Below the pieces are notes generated by a model. That model did not search any database and was not told the DNA's origin. It saw nothing but the letters and a program-made list of their open reading frames with translations. Both the position numbers and the translations under genes were made by a program. Of a stretch of 64,000 bases of DNA, positions 13,161-24,290 are shown in pieces. Positions within the stretch are counted from its first letter, which is position 1, and the number at the start of each line of letters is the position of its first letter. Source of the DNA: Polytrichum commune (Eukaryota; Streptophyta; Polytrichopsida; Polytrichales; Polytrichaceae); NCBI GenBank assembly GCA_950295325.1, contig OX485808.1, positions 18,062,527 to 18,126,526 on the forward strand. Direction: 5' to 3'.

Positions 13161-13947
13161 AACACTATAACCCATAATCAAGGTCTCGTTCTTCATAGTT
13201 TCCATTAGAAGTCTTTCATGTGGGTTGACCAGTCATTTGGGGTCTTTGATTGACATTGTATAAATACAATTTTTTTTTTTTGGAAGTGAATGCATTATAC
13301 CAGTTTGCATATATATATATATATAAGTCAAATCTCCATACTTTGCAAGAGAAGGGGCATGGTTCCAAGGTTAGATGTCTTGCTCTTTGAGCTCCAAAAA
13401 TTGGAATCTCCACTTAAATGAATACTTGAGCTTTGTGTATGGGATGAGCATGTGCCTTTGCTTTGAATAAGTAAATAAATAAACCATGAAAATATGGATA
13501 TGAATGAATAAGAATTAGAGTAATATGTTTAACTCCATAAGATTAAACACTATATTCGGTATTTGGAGACTTTTTGTTGATTATGAGACTATATAAGGAT
13601 GCACATTTCAAAATTGGACCAGTAATGACGACTAAAAATCCCATATGTATAATGGTATGCTACTATTATTATACATAAAGGCATGGAAGTGAAAAAAAAT
13701 GTGAGGCATACATGAAAATAGTTGCGTATGAAATGACAACTCGTTATGAATGGAAGGGAAGATGCGAAGAATGAATGGAAGTTGAATGAATTAATTGGGA
13801 TAGAAATACAATTATAATGGAAATACCATCAATGTCTTGAGTAACTTGGAATAGCATAGAAAGTAAGCACTTAAATATGTTCTACACCTAAGCCCATTTA
13901 GGGAGCCCGTCCCACTAGTACGCTTCTAGTCACACTAGTCCGACCCA

Positions 13948-14917
13948 CTATTTTTTTTTTGCGGCTAAGTCCTTTTTTTGGGCGGCCTCCATGGCTCTAA
14001 AAATCTCAGGCCCACGACTGTATCCTTGTGTGTTGCCTGGAAAGGAATATGTGTCGTTCTTGCATGTTTCAGGACGCGCTCCCGAATTGTACGAGGTGGT
14101 ATTATAAGTAGAATACGAGGGCGTTTGCGAAAGGGAACGTCTTGCGCTTCTCCGGAGGGCCAGAGAACGATCGGACTCGGAAGATGCGGCCTTGAGGGCG
14201 TGCCTTGGCACTGACGAAGTCGAGGAGGGTTGGCCACCAAGCGAGCGGGGAGCCACCTGCCAAAAAACGCCATAGGAAGATAATAATAAGAACGGAGTGG
14301 GGAAAATGAGGAAGGGCGGTTTGGGATGGGCGCTTGTAAACCTCTTGGCACGCACAGACAAAGAGGAAAGCAACGGTGAATATGGGTTTAGGGACAAAGA
14401 AGGGCACCTTGGATTTGGTGACATCGATCCCGGGGACGATGGGGGCGTCGAGGAGAGCATACGAATCCGGTTGAATTGCGGCACTGTTCAGTAATGTGGG
14501 GGAAGCATGGCAAGGAGGGCCAACGACCGGGGATGGGTTTGCAGGAGGAGGAACGGGGACGACGGGGGAGGGGTCGCACCGGGTTGCTTCCAGGTGGAGA
14601 CGTCGGCTCGGCCCACGACGAGCGATGGCGTCGTCCCTCGAGGGCGACACATGCCCCAAACGAACGAGCGTCCGCTTCTCCTTGGAGAGGGGGGAGGGCG
14701 ACGGGGCGAACGCCCGAGGGACAACCCTGGGGGGCGGGCTGTTGACAACACCGTCGTCGACGTCCCGGGAGTAGTCCACGGCCGAGGCTGCATCCACCGC
14801 CGAGAAGTGGTAGAGTGAGGGGATCACGGAATACGTCACGCCGCGGGAAGGGGAGCCTGGGGACGAGGGGGGACGGGAAAGGCCGTCGAGGACGGGGGCA
14901 TCACATATGGGGGCAAA
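13948..14917 (-). CDS. Downstream exons of the left gene: Ser/Pro-rich protein with Lys/Ala-rich C terminus
   Basis: Two exons fit: 14,917-14,408 (170 codons) and 14,256-13,948 (102 codons plus TAG), separated by a 151-base GT-AG intron. Both start and end in phase 0. The first is Pro/Ser-rich and contains VTYSVIPSLYHFSAVDAA; the last ends in AMEAAQKKDLAAKKK. No known domain is visible. The first exon opens after a CCATAG acceptor with no start codon, so it needs an upstream exon, most simply exon 4 of the phosphatase-containing gene. The decayed copy near 44,130-45,100 keeps both pieces in the same order, with a similar Lys/Ala-rich end, which supports this reading. An unspliced frame at 14,839-14,102 reads through the intron and encodes an artificial hydrophobic stretch. 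It may be a separate gene. Confidence 0.5.
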
Positions 14918-15030
14918 CTATGGGGAACAACAACAATAACAACAACAACACAAACAACAAAGACATCCAAAAACGGATGAAGCGTTAGATATGTGAACCA
15001 AATGATAACACGCACATACATGAAGATATT

Positions 15031-18000
15031 TCAAATGAGTTTATTAAATTTCACGAGCCTCATGATGCTCTTGTATACATTATCGCGGGGGCTTAGTCCC
15101 GCATTGCCGATGGGGTTGGACCTAACAAAAAAGGGGATGCTACCGGCGTGGAGGACAAGCCTTCTAAGGTACGGCGCTAGCGTATCGACCAAAAATGCGT
15201 CCTTCCTATCTCCGGTCCACGTGTCGGGAAAGATGACGTTGCCCGGGGGGTTCAAAACGCTCTTGGCGGGGCTGTCGTCGACCAGGAGGGTGTTCTCCGG
15301 AGTAGGCCACCACCCGTGGGGGGTCCCCTGAAGCCGGGGGACGCCGCGCCAAAGTCTGGACCTTAGGACCTTGAGGAACTGTTGCCCTCGGCCTCGGCCG
15401 CCGAACTTGGGAACCGGTAGACCCTTTTCGTTGAGTAGTTCATCGCAGTCCTCTTGCCCGAGGACAAGGCAAGGGCTCGGGAGATCACGGAATAGGAAGT
15501 CGACGATGGGTTCCGTGTTCTCCATGACCATTGAGCTCCACACAATGACGTGGGCGAACTCGACAACCTCGCGAAGGAAGTCGCGCAAGCCGGGACGGGC
15601 GCGGACAGCCTTGCGGTTTATTAGGGTGTCGAGCTCGCCGTCATAGTCCCTTTCGTCGGGGTGACGGAAGGGACGCGTGGGGACCCTCGGGATGTGTTCG
15701 GTGTGACACAACACCCCGTTGAGGTCAAACACGATGAACGACTTGTTTCGGGTCTGAGGTCCACTGGTGGAGGGGTTGCGACCTATCTCCGGGGGGTCCT
15801 GTGATTAACAATTCGACTAGTTTAATGCTATGATCCAATAAAGAATTTAGCAAACATGAAGATGCAGTATGGAAAAAGACGAAGGGCGAGAACAAGGGTA
15901 CATTTGCGAACGATTGTTCGTGAAAGGCCAGCAGTGACCATGCGCACCATTCACGAACGTTCATTTGTGAATGAACCCTATAGTGCATTTACGAACGGGC
16001 GTTCGTGAAGGAGATGGTCGCGGGGTGGCATCCTTTTACGAGCGTCCGTTCGTGAACGAGGCAGAAATGCACAACAGATTTAAACCCGCATGAACATACA
16101 CAAAACAACCAATGCGAGACGACGCGATTCGATGCAAAAAAATGTTTCATTTATATGAATTCCGTGAAAATTTACAGTTTGTCTCAGATGATAATCTATC
16201 GTACAGGTTCCTAGGGCAACAAGATGCCGTGTCCTACAAAACTGGTCGACCTGAGGAAGCACGCAAAAATGGGCTATCGGAGGTCTCGGATGCCGATGTA
16301 TACAACGCGCCAAAAACACAACGCATGTGGTTAGAGATGTTACGAACGCGCGTTCGTAAATGCATGCGGTAGTCTCAAAGATGAGTTACCTCGTCATCGG
16401 AGGGAGGGGCAGCGGCGCTGGATTGAGCGGCAGCTCCCTCCTCAGCGATTAACGAACGCGCGTTCGTCACATCCGCCGCCGCAGGTGCCTCAGTCTCCAT
16501 TACGTCGTCAGCACGCGCCGCCTGAGACGTCTGGGTCTGCTGTATGTCGTCCTCCTCGCCACCCAGGTCGAGAGTCTCCATGTGCACGTCCCCAATGCAT
16601 GCGGGGGGATGTCGGTCTTCCGCAGGGCTGTCCTCGACGTCCATCCTCTGGACGCCTGCGGTGTCACTCGGGCTCCCCTGCGTGTCCTCCACAATGACCA
16701 AGTCAGTGTGTCGCGCAGTATCATCACCCCTTGTCCTATCTAGTAAACTGGGGACGATGGTGAAAGGTGCCGTGTCCGTCTGTGAAGGCAGTCCTACCCT
16801 TGGTGGGGGTGGGGTGAGGACTGTTGGACCTGAAGATTCACGAACGTGCGTTCGTAAATCCTCGTCCTCACGGATAGCCGCCGAGATTGCGTCGTGTATG
16901 TTGGCGGTGTCCGTGGGCATTGTAGGGGGTGGAGGAGTCCCCACCGGCGTTGGGTGGGGCGCTGGCTGGTAGGAATGCCCTCCCGGGAAAGGACCGTGCA
17001 TGGGGTATCCCGTAGGGAATGGGAATGCTGCCTGAGGGGCCACTGCAAAGTTCTGCAGCCTGGTCAGCATCGCCAGTATGGCGTCCGTCTTCTCGTTGGA
17101 GGACTTCAGCTCCTCCTCAATTTTTCTCATTTTCCGGGCATTCTCCTCTGCAGCCGCAGCCATGTCTTCCTTCATCTTCTGCTCGAGCTTTGCGTTAAGC
17201 TCGGCGACGGAAAGGGCCTCCTCCTTGACCCTCTTGTTCTTGTCGAACTCCACCCCAAGCTCGACCATAATGTCAATGTCCCCCTCGTCCTCGTCGGAGA
17301 CCTCGATGATCGCCCCCTCGGGCAACTCCACGTACGGGGTCTTCTTCATCCTCCGTCGCGTGTTGCGGAACAGGTCCAACGTGGGACGGGAGCGTTGGTC
17401 GAGGACATCGAGGGTCTCCATTTTCGGGACCGCCAGCCTTTGCTTGGGGGACACTGACGTCGAACAACCTCCTAGCGTGCCGAAGGGCTCCGCGCCTGAG
17501 GTAAGCGCGGGGAGGACATCCTGGGTGGCACCCGCCGAGGATCCAGTACATCCAGCCGGGGTCCCTTGGTATTCTGAAGGCTCCCCCGATGGGGCCAACA
17601 ACCGGAGAGGAGTGACATCCAAAGCCTGGAGGATGGCATCGACGTTGACGGAGGGGCCAGGCTCGTCGTCGTCTGTTTCCATGGGCGGCATGCCTTCATC
17701 GGCCGGCATGTTGAAGTCCGTTCTGGGCACGTACATGTCAGCTAGGTCCATCGTCGACGCTTTTGTCCTGTGGAACTTGTAATCCTCCTCGTCGACGGCG
17801 TCAATATATGTGTTCACGCACAGCCCCAGCATCTGAGATAAGAAGGCAAAGATTCAGTCATTTACGAACGCGCGTTCGTAAACATGAAGGCTTTGAGCGA
17901 GGAAATAATAAAAAAACAATTCACAAAACAATCATAAGTATCGGCTGCCCATGGTAAATTGTTTGGAGCATGCAGTGTTTACGAACGAGCGTTCGTAAAA

Positions 18001-20765
18001 AGTGGTGTGAGATGGCTTACCATGGCCGCGTACATAAATTTGCTGCCTCCAAATACGTTGTAGACAGTCTCGCCAGTCATTGCCAAACCCTGCAATATGG
18101 AGACGTAGAACTCCATCCTCAGCTCCAGCGCCGGGAAGACAGTGTACAGAGTCTCCTGGAAGAGATCCTTTGGAGGTGGGTGAGGGATGCTGTATATCTT
18201 CTTGAATGTGTTGATCGCCTTTATGGGTGCTCGCCCATTCCTAAGCGCATTGTACGTCAAGAAGATGAGGCTCACCGCTCCCACCTGCCTGTTGCCTCTG
18301 GCCTCGTTTACGGCAACAATTCCCTCCGTCTTCGCTGGCACGTATGTGCTGTGGAAGATGTTTTACTCGAACTTGATCTTGTTCTCATACAAATCGATGA
18401 CGACGGATTGCTTCTCCTGCTCCACAATCCACAGCCATACGTGCGGCTCCCTCATGGTCCGAGATTTGTGCTCCATGAATTTCGCCATGAAAGGGTTGTA
18501 AAAAGGCTCCCCCTTCGCGCCCTGTCGCGAGGCACCGGGTATCCCTCTGAAGTCGATGACCGCGAAGGGACAACCCCTTCGATCCTCCCTGACCTCGGAC
18601 CTGCTGAAGGTGCCATCCCACTTGGAAAACGTGGTCCTCTCCAGCCCCGTGGTCACCACACAAAATCTTGCCACGCCCTCGAAAGTGGCGTTCCTCTTCC
18701 TCTCCAAGAAGGAGATGTACCGTTGAATCTCTTCAGGTTCCGTTTCTGTTTTTTTTGCTCTTTTGTTTCCCTTGAGCTTCAGGACGGCGACGTGCTCCTT
18801 CACCAAGCTGCGCATTGAGGCACCGTTGATATTGTACAGCGCCTTGAACTCCTTCCATTTCGCCCAGTTGATATCTTCGTCGGCCTGGAAAATGTGCATC
18901 TCAGGCAATAGGCCGCTAATCTCCCGCATCGCAGCGGTCTTCAGCTTCCTGTGGTCGCACCACTCTTTGATCGAGTACGTGCCGGGCTTGTGCTTTGGTC
19001 TCTTCAAAAATATCTTGGGATAAGGGATGGTCCTTCCGACGGTGTTCCCAAGAACGTGAACCGCACATCGCTGCAACTCTGATTCAGTCAGCCCTTGCAG
19101 GGCCCTAAAAAATTCCCGCAGTAGAGGCGGGGCCTCTCCGCTCTTCTCTTGAGCGTACTTCTCTTCTGTGTCTGGGTTCACCAGATCGCCCGAGCTGTGA
19201 GCGTCGAAGAACTGGGTCCACAACTCCCAGGTGTCTCTGTTGCAGCAAATCAGACGGAGCTCACTTTTGAGCTCCAGAACTGATTTGGTGCTTGTGGACT
19301 TCATGTCGATGGAGGAGAATTTGTCCACCATCGCATCACAGAACGCCTGCAACATACATACGAGGACGTCAGTGTTCAATACTAAATACGAACGCGCGTT
19401 CGTAAGTTGGAAAATTTAGAAATTGTTTAATGCAACATATGCTTTACGAACGCTCGTTCGTAAACTCACCTTCCACTGTGGAGATTGCGTCTTGGCGTTC
19501 TCCCTTTCTTTTGGCGGGCATCTGTGCTCGACCCACACGTCTCTGGCCGCCACTATATTCGCCGCCCAGGAGGCCTCGAATGCCTTGATCTTGTTTCCGG
19601 AATTCAAAAATGTCGATATTTTGCGGAGCTTGTCCCAGTCGTCAGACCAAACCAAAAACGCCTTCCAGTAGCGCGGGTCCGCCTTGAGCTCGTGCTGGAA
19701 GTTATCATCCTTTAGGATGATCTGTGACGCCTCTAGACTGTGTTGTCCATCGATTATCTAGAACTCTCCATTCTGGATTCTTGGCCAATCCTTCTCAGTG
19801 GGGCGTGACAAAAAACCCTTGGGCATCACGCAGACGGTCTGCCTATCCCACTTCACGTTGTTCATGAGGTTATTAATCTGCCACTTCACCCCTCCGCTTT
19901 CACGAGACCTCACCACCCACTTGTTAGGAGATTTCTCGCACTTGAAACAATCCACGTTGAAAGTGAAGTGGCGTCCCATAGGCCAGCAATCCTTGGAGTA
20001 GTTGTTGAAGTCTCGAAGGATTTTTGTCGCTTTGGCAGCGTCTGGGTTTTCTCCCTTCTTCAAAGGGGTTGGCATCACTGGCGGAGAACTAACCTCAACG
20101 CCTTCCGTCAATCCGGACTTCTCCATCTCGTCCCTCGACCTCTTGGATGGAGTGGATTGTCTGTTGGGCCCTTCTGTCAACCTGCTCCCCGAAGGCACAG
20201 GCCGCGGAGCACTTCTCGATCCTCCTGCCCCCGAAGCAGCTGGTTTTTTCGGATTTTATTTTATTTTATTTGCCTCCGCGGCAACACTGTTGTACTTCGA
20301 AACATTCAAGGTCAGGGCAGTCAACTTCCTCGCCGTCCAGTGTTGACTCAGGGCATATTTGGTGAAGAGAGCATCCAGATTGAAATGTTTCGCATCGGAT
20401 GCGACATTATTGCATGCATAAGCATAAGAGAATGGGTGCAATAGGTAGTTTAAGAGGAGGTTCACATGGTCTTTTTTATTTTTCATATCCAGAATAACAA
20501 AGTCTCCTTGTGCCTCTGCGGATTCTATCTCCCAATTCTTTGTCTGCACCCATTGGTCTGGTTGGTCAGCCCTTGTCTGCAGCTCATAAGTGAATCGCAA
20601 TGCAAACAACCCTTCCTCGGTCTTCGTGGGGATGGCCGTCCACTCAGCCATGAATTCTTCTTTTGGGACATAGTTGTCGTTCCCATTGGTATCCGAGACG
20701 CCCTCTGGAAGGCGCTCCACTGGCACTGCGAACAAGTCGATGGCGTTTCTGCTAGCTTTAGCCAT
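15031..20765 (-). pseudogene. ParB-like (DGQH) / coiled-coil / FCP1-like HAD phosphatase protein, with three in-frame stops
   Basis: Four exons join in phase 0: 20,765-19,470, 19,346-18,021, 17,832-16,390 and 15,798-15,031, about 1,610 codons. Introns are 123, 188 and ~590 bases with GT-AG borders, and each holds ACGAACGNNCGTTCGT palindromes. Exon 1 contains IIDGQHSLEA (codons ~337-346), resembling the DGQH/DGHR motif of the ParB/sulfiredoxin fold. Exon 2 is not recognised. Exon 3 is acidic and Pro-rich with a coiled coil (LNAKLEQKMKEDMAAAAEEN onward). Exon 4 is FCP1-like: FDLNGVLCHT (motif I, second Asp replaced by Asn, as in a plant subfamily), VWSSMVMEN, then VDDSPAKS and NPPGNVIFPDTW. Stops interrupt the frame at 20,256-20,258 (TAA), 19,758-19,760 (TAG) and 18,363-18,365 (TAA), yet no frame changes. 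It is either decaying or read through. The final stop at 15,031 could instead be bypassed by splicing to 14,917. Confidence 0.65.
15906..16857. repeat. Palindrome cluster 1: ACGAACGNNCGTTCGT in the last intron and exon 3
   Basis: Copies start at 15,991, 16,038 (one mismatch), 16,342, 16,452 and 16,840; degenerate ones start at 15,906 and 15,953. The first four listed positions up to 16,357 are in the intron of the left gene. Those at 16,452 and 16,840 are inside exon 3, coding TNARS and RTHVR in two different frames. Each is a 16 bp inverted repeat with a free two-base centre. Confidence 0.9.
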
Positions 20766-20815
20766 CTGCATCACACAAGAGCAAATCAGAATTGCTTTTA
20801 CGAACGTTCGTTCGT
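17864..20815. repeat. Palindrome cluster 2: copies in introns and just upstream of the start codon
   Basis: Copies start at 17,864 and 17,981 (intron between exons 2 and 3), 19,388 and 19,446 (intron between exons 1 and 2) and 20,800 (35 bases upstream of the ATG). Most extend to about 20 bp with flanking TTT and AAA. Centres vary (CG, AG, CT, TT) while the arms are constant. Confidence 0.9.
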
Positions 20816-21290
20816 AAACAACACCGTGCCATGCATATTATTTTCATAGTGTGGTTTTTGGAAATACGAAGTTTTGAATGCTTTATGCATTTCAGGGTGT
20901 TTCTAATGCATTCACATTGGTTCACATCTTTCACGAACGCGCGTTCGTAATATGAGATACATGTTTATTAGTATTTTGTACATAACTATACGAACGCGCG
21001 TTCGTAAAATCATGCGATATTGTGGAACCTACTGAGTTAAATTTAGTGTTGTGATTGGATTTAAGTACTTATATGAATTACAGCATGGATATATCCCTCC
21101 ATTTTGGATTTAGAGTTTCGAACGCACGTTCGTAAACGTAGTCCTTGGGTTCCAAAGAATCTTTACGAACGCGCGTTCGTGAAATGGTATATATTTTGCG
21201 CGGCCTATGCATTTACGAACGCGCGTTCGTAAATGGGTGTATATTGTGCGCGGTAGAGGTATTTACGAACGCTCGTTCGTAAATGAGCCT
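20800..21290. promoter_or_regulatory. Palindrome-rich 5' region of the left gene, with a 50 bp tandem repeat
   Basis: Palindromes start at 20,800, 20,933, 20,990, 21,118, 21,165, 21,215 and 21,265. The last three are exactly 50 bases apart and belong to a tandem unit that also contains ATATTnTGCGCGG. Lying immediately upstream of the ATG at 20,765, the region probably contains the promoter and may bind an element-encoded protein, or serve as subterminal transposase sites. Both roles are inferred from position and symmetry. Confidence 0.55.
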
Positions 21291-22299
21291 GTTGTTTGTT
21301 TTTATATATATAATTAATAATAACAATATAGTGTCCGTACATATACTGATTCGTATATATACGAATTCGTATACATACGTATGGCAAGGTCTTGCTTGCT
21401 GTGTCTCAGCAAAGCTTGCACTTGTGCCTGCAAGTGTTCGTCAGAAAGGTGAGATTGAAGAAAAACAATACAATCAAAACATATAGACTTGGAATGTGAC
21501 AGAGAATTCAGAACGAGGATCCGAACTTGACTTCCAAAACACATGCCATTCAATAATGAACAAATATAGACTGTGAAGGATTTGAGAAGGGAAGGAATAT
21601 TGTGCTTACTCTGAAATTTTACACACCCAAAAGTTGCTTGCTCCTTTGTTGAAAACCCCAGGAAACCCCACAAAAGCAAGGTGATTTGAAAGTCAAATGC
21701 ACCACTGCACCACTGAAATTGCCTTCACACTAGTTGTTGCATGCTATGTACGAACCCTAACTAAGACTCTGATGTATATGCAATTTCAAATGCAGTATTT
21801 CTCAAGCTGCTACTCTAAAACTTGCAATTATCAAGCTTATAGCTTGAGTATCCTAATCTTAAGCTTCCAACTCTCAAGCTTTAAACTCTACAAACTTTCA
21901 ACTCTCCAACTTTCAACTCTTCTAACTCGAGTTCTCTATTCTTGAGCTGCAACTCTCAAGGGACTGTCAATAACTCTCAACACTTGCCCCTACAAAAGAA
22001 GTGCACCACACAAAACTAAAAAATGCAAGAGCTTCGCCTCTAAACTCTAAACCAACGCGGCGCTCCTCCTCTCTCTGCTCCAAATGAGAATGAGGAAGGA
22101 GAGGAGGGGGCGCGGGGAGGTAGCCCGCGCCTCTAGGGTTTTCCCTCGGGCTGCCACATGGCCGCTTCCCATTGGGGAGGGAAGGGATGGGTCGGGCTAG
22201 GAAGATGAGGGGATGGGATGGGGAGATAGCATGGGGTGTGGGATGGGTGGATGGGGGGGATGGGGGGGATGGGTTGGAATTCATTGGGGTTTAGTAATT

Positions 22300-23105
22300 C
22301 AATGTAATCAAAGCACATAAATATATTCAATGTGACTTAATAAAGTGATTTGCATGGGGGGCACTAACCGATTTGACATAAATCTATGTCATCACAATAA
22401 GAAATGCAACTATATATTACACCATTTGCACTTAGTTTGAGACTTTCCCAACTCTCTAATTAACGAAAATAATCTAAGTTGGATGTATAAGCAATAAAGG
22501 CACGTTAATTTCAAGCTTTTTAATATGTATATGCCTCCATCACATAAACATAAGGAGTCCAGTACAAAACATGCATTTTAAATGCTACATCCCCTTCATC
22601 TACTTTGGATTCATTGTAGACATCTTCTAGATAAGGAGTATGAATTCAATTTCCACATTGCACATCATGTACTAGGGATTCGATGAAAACCCTACCCCCA
22701 ACGATGTGTATTAATATGGTGTTTTCAAATATATAGTGTTCTCATAATTGAAATATCTTTCAAATTTTTAAATGGTTCCTCAAATAATTTATTATAAGAT
22801 CCATAAAGGTCCCGATTTAAGATTGGTGGGAACGGTTTAGGATTTTCTTACAAGAGGTGCGGGAAAATTCAATTTCAAATACTAGGCTTTCAATTCAGTT
22901 TATTATGTGTGAACTTGAACTACTGCATTAAATTTATTATTATATTTGTTAATCCGAGACTTTGGAAAGTCTCAAAATAAATGCAAATGATTTAATATGT
23001 GGTTCAAATTCTTATTCGGATGAGATGTATTTGTGCCAAATTGGTTAGTGTTGCCCATGCAAATCGCTTTATTGTGTCACATTGAATGTATTCTTGTGTT
23101 TTACT
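22300..23105. repeat. Inverted repeat pair (22,300-22,473 and 22,939-23,105) resembling element ends
   Basis: The arms are about 165 bases each, roughly three-quarters identical by eye, separated by about 465 bases. Their facing ends carry TTAATCCGAGACTTTGGAAA (right arm) and a diverged counterpart (left arm). These match the right terminal repeat of the large element near 28,796-28,825. The end-like sequences point outward, as if two related elements had been joined back to back. Confidence 0.7.
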
Positions 23106-23689
23106 TGTTCTTTATTTGAATACCATGTTCTGAAATAGTATCCAAAATCATGAAAATGTCCCCAATTACAGAATATGGTGATCGTTGAAAGTTTGGCTCG
23201 CATCAAATGTAAGCTACAAATAAATTAAGTTAGTGCAATATGGATTTATGAGTAGTGAATATAGTTTGTATGTAAACCCTGTTATATGAATTACTGGACA
23301 TGCACATCCCTCACAAACCCTAAACCCTAAACCCCTAGTTTTTTTTACCATCCGCACTATATGGGGGAATGTTGTGATCCAACCTAATAGTGTTGAGTGC
23401 ATTTTAATTACACAATGCATAAGTGAGACTCCATATAGGTATGGTTTCAATTCATATCATTACACTATCTTATGCACCATTCCAAATTAATTCAACATTT
23501 CCACACAATGTTGAATCAATTCACTATTTGCAAACCTGGAGTTGCATTTGAATTAAGATATAAAGTATATCTAGGCATGGTTTGAATTCATCTCCTTAAT
23601 CTACCTTAGTAGCTTGCATGAATTCACCAGACTTTTTATTGGTGTTCATGCACTTGGTGAGTATTTTCCGCAATAATGTACATAAATGT

Positions 23690-23930
23690 AATGTAGATAC
23701 ATGTAATGTATATATATGTAAAGTATAGATATATGTAAGAAACATATATATATAGATATATAGATATATAGATATATAGATATATAGATATATAGGTATA
23801 TAGATATATATTCACATATATAGATATATATAGATATATATTTACATATATACAAAGATATATATATGTAAATATAAGTAAATATATACATCGATATATA
23901 TATAGGAATATACATTTTATTTTTTGGTTC
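23690..23930. repeat. ATAGAT/TATATG microsatellite
   Basis: A run of the unit ATATAG lies at about 23,745-23,840 with flanking TATATG-rich sequence. Open frames here translate as Tyr-Ile-Ser repeats and are artefacts of the microsatellite. Confidence 0.85.
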
Positions 23931-24290
23931 GGGAAACCTTGGTAACACCTAAGGTGTGGAACGGATGAACATATTATCAATGCGTGCATGCCATACATAT
24001 TCAATACAGAAAGTTATTTATGTCCCGCATGAATAGAATGGCATATTGTTAGGTTAAAGTAGGCGGCGGGAATCCGCTTTTCAAAGAGAATCCAAGGGAT
24101 TTTGAACCACGGTAGAGGAGTACTTAAAGCTCTCCCCCCCATTGCAGAGCTCTTTTTTGCGGGAGACACCAAGTGTGCGCTCCAGACACCCGACGGAGGG
24201 CGCTCGAGCCAGTTTCCTGTGCGTGAACCGTACACTCATAGGTGGCAGACAACCTTATCCCGCAAATACCGCCGCAAATACCGGGGGTTT

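Larger units (their letters stand above)
21291..24290. other. Central non-coding region of the 15.3 kb element
   Basis: No gene is recognised. It holds an AT tract near 21,305, a CTCAA/AACTC-rich stretch at 21,820-21,970, a G-rich low-complexity block at 22,190-22,280, the inverted repeat pair described separately, a telomere-like AAACCCTAAACCC near 23,320 and an ATAGAT tract at 23,745-23,840. It contains no palindromes of the ACGAACG type, so it may be inserted DNA separating two originally adjacent promoter regions. Confidence 0.4.

Noticed and set aside
14102-14839. A 245-residue minus-strand frame as a membrane protein
   Set aside because: Its hydrophobic middle is the translation of a 151-base GT-AG intron; splicing leads to a better C terminus that is also echoed in the decayed copy.
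17078-17782. Long plus-strand frame (234 residues)
   Set aside because: It is the antisense of exon 3 of the left gene, which has the coherent coiled-coil and acidic composition.
17970-18818. Plus-strand frame of 282 residues
   Set aside because: Antisense shadow of exon 2; no recognisable motif, while the opposite strand is continuous with the gene.
18363-20258. Nuclear genetic code with TAA/TAG read as glutamine
   Set aside because: The host SDR gene ends at TAG and the DUF7869-like gene at TAA in natural places; TGA stops also occur inside transposon genes. Decay explains all of them.
23310-23340. Telomere repeat
   Set aside because: Only two to three AAACCCT units; an interstitial fragment or chance.
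23636-24004. Tyr/Ile-rich membrane protein
   Set aside because: Translation of an ATAGAT microsatellite.
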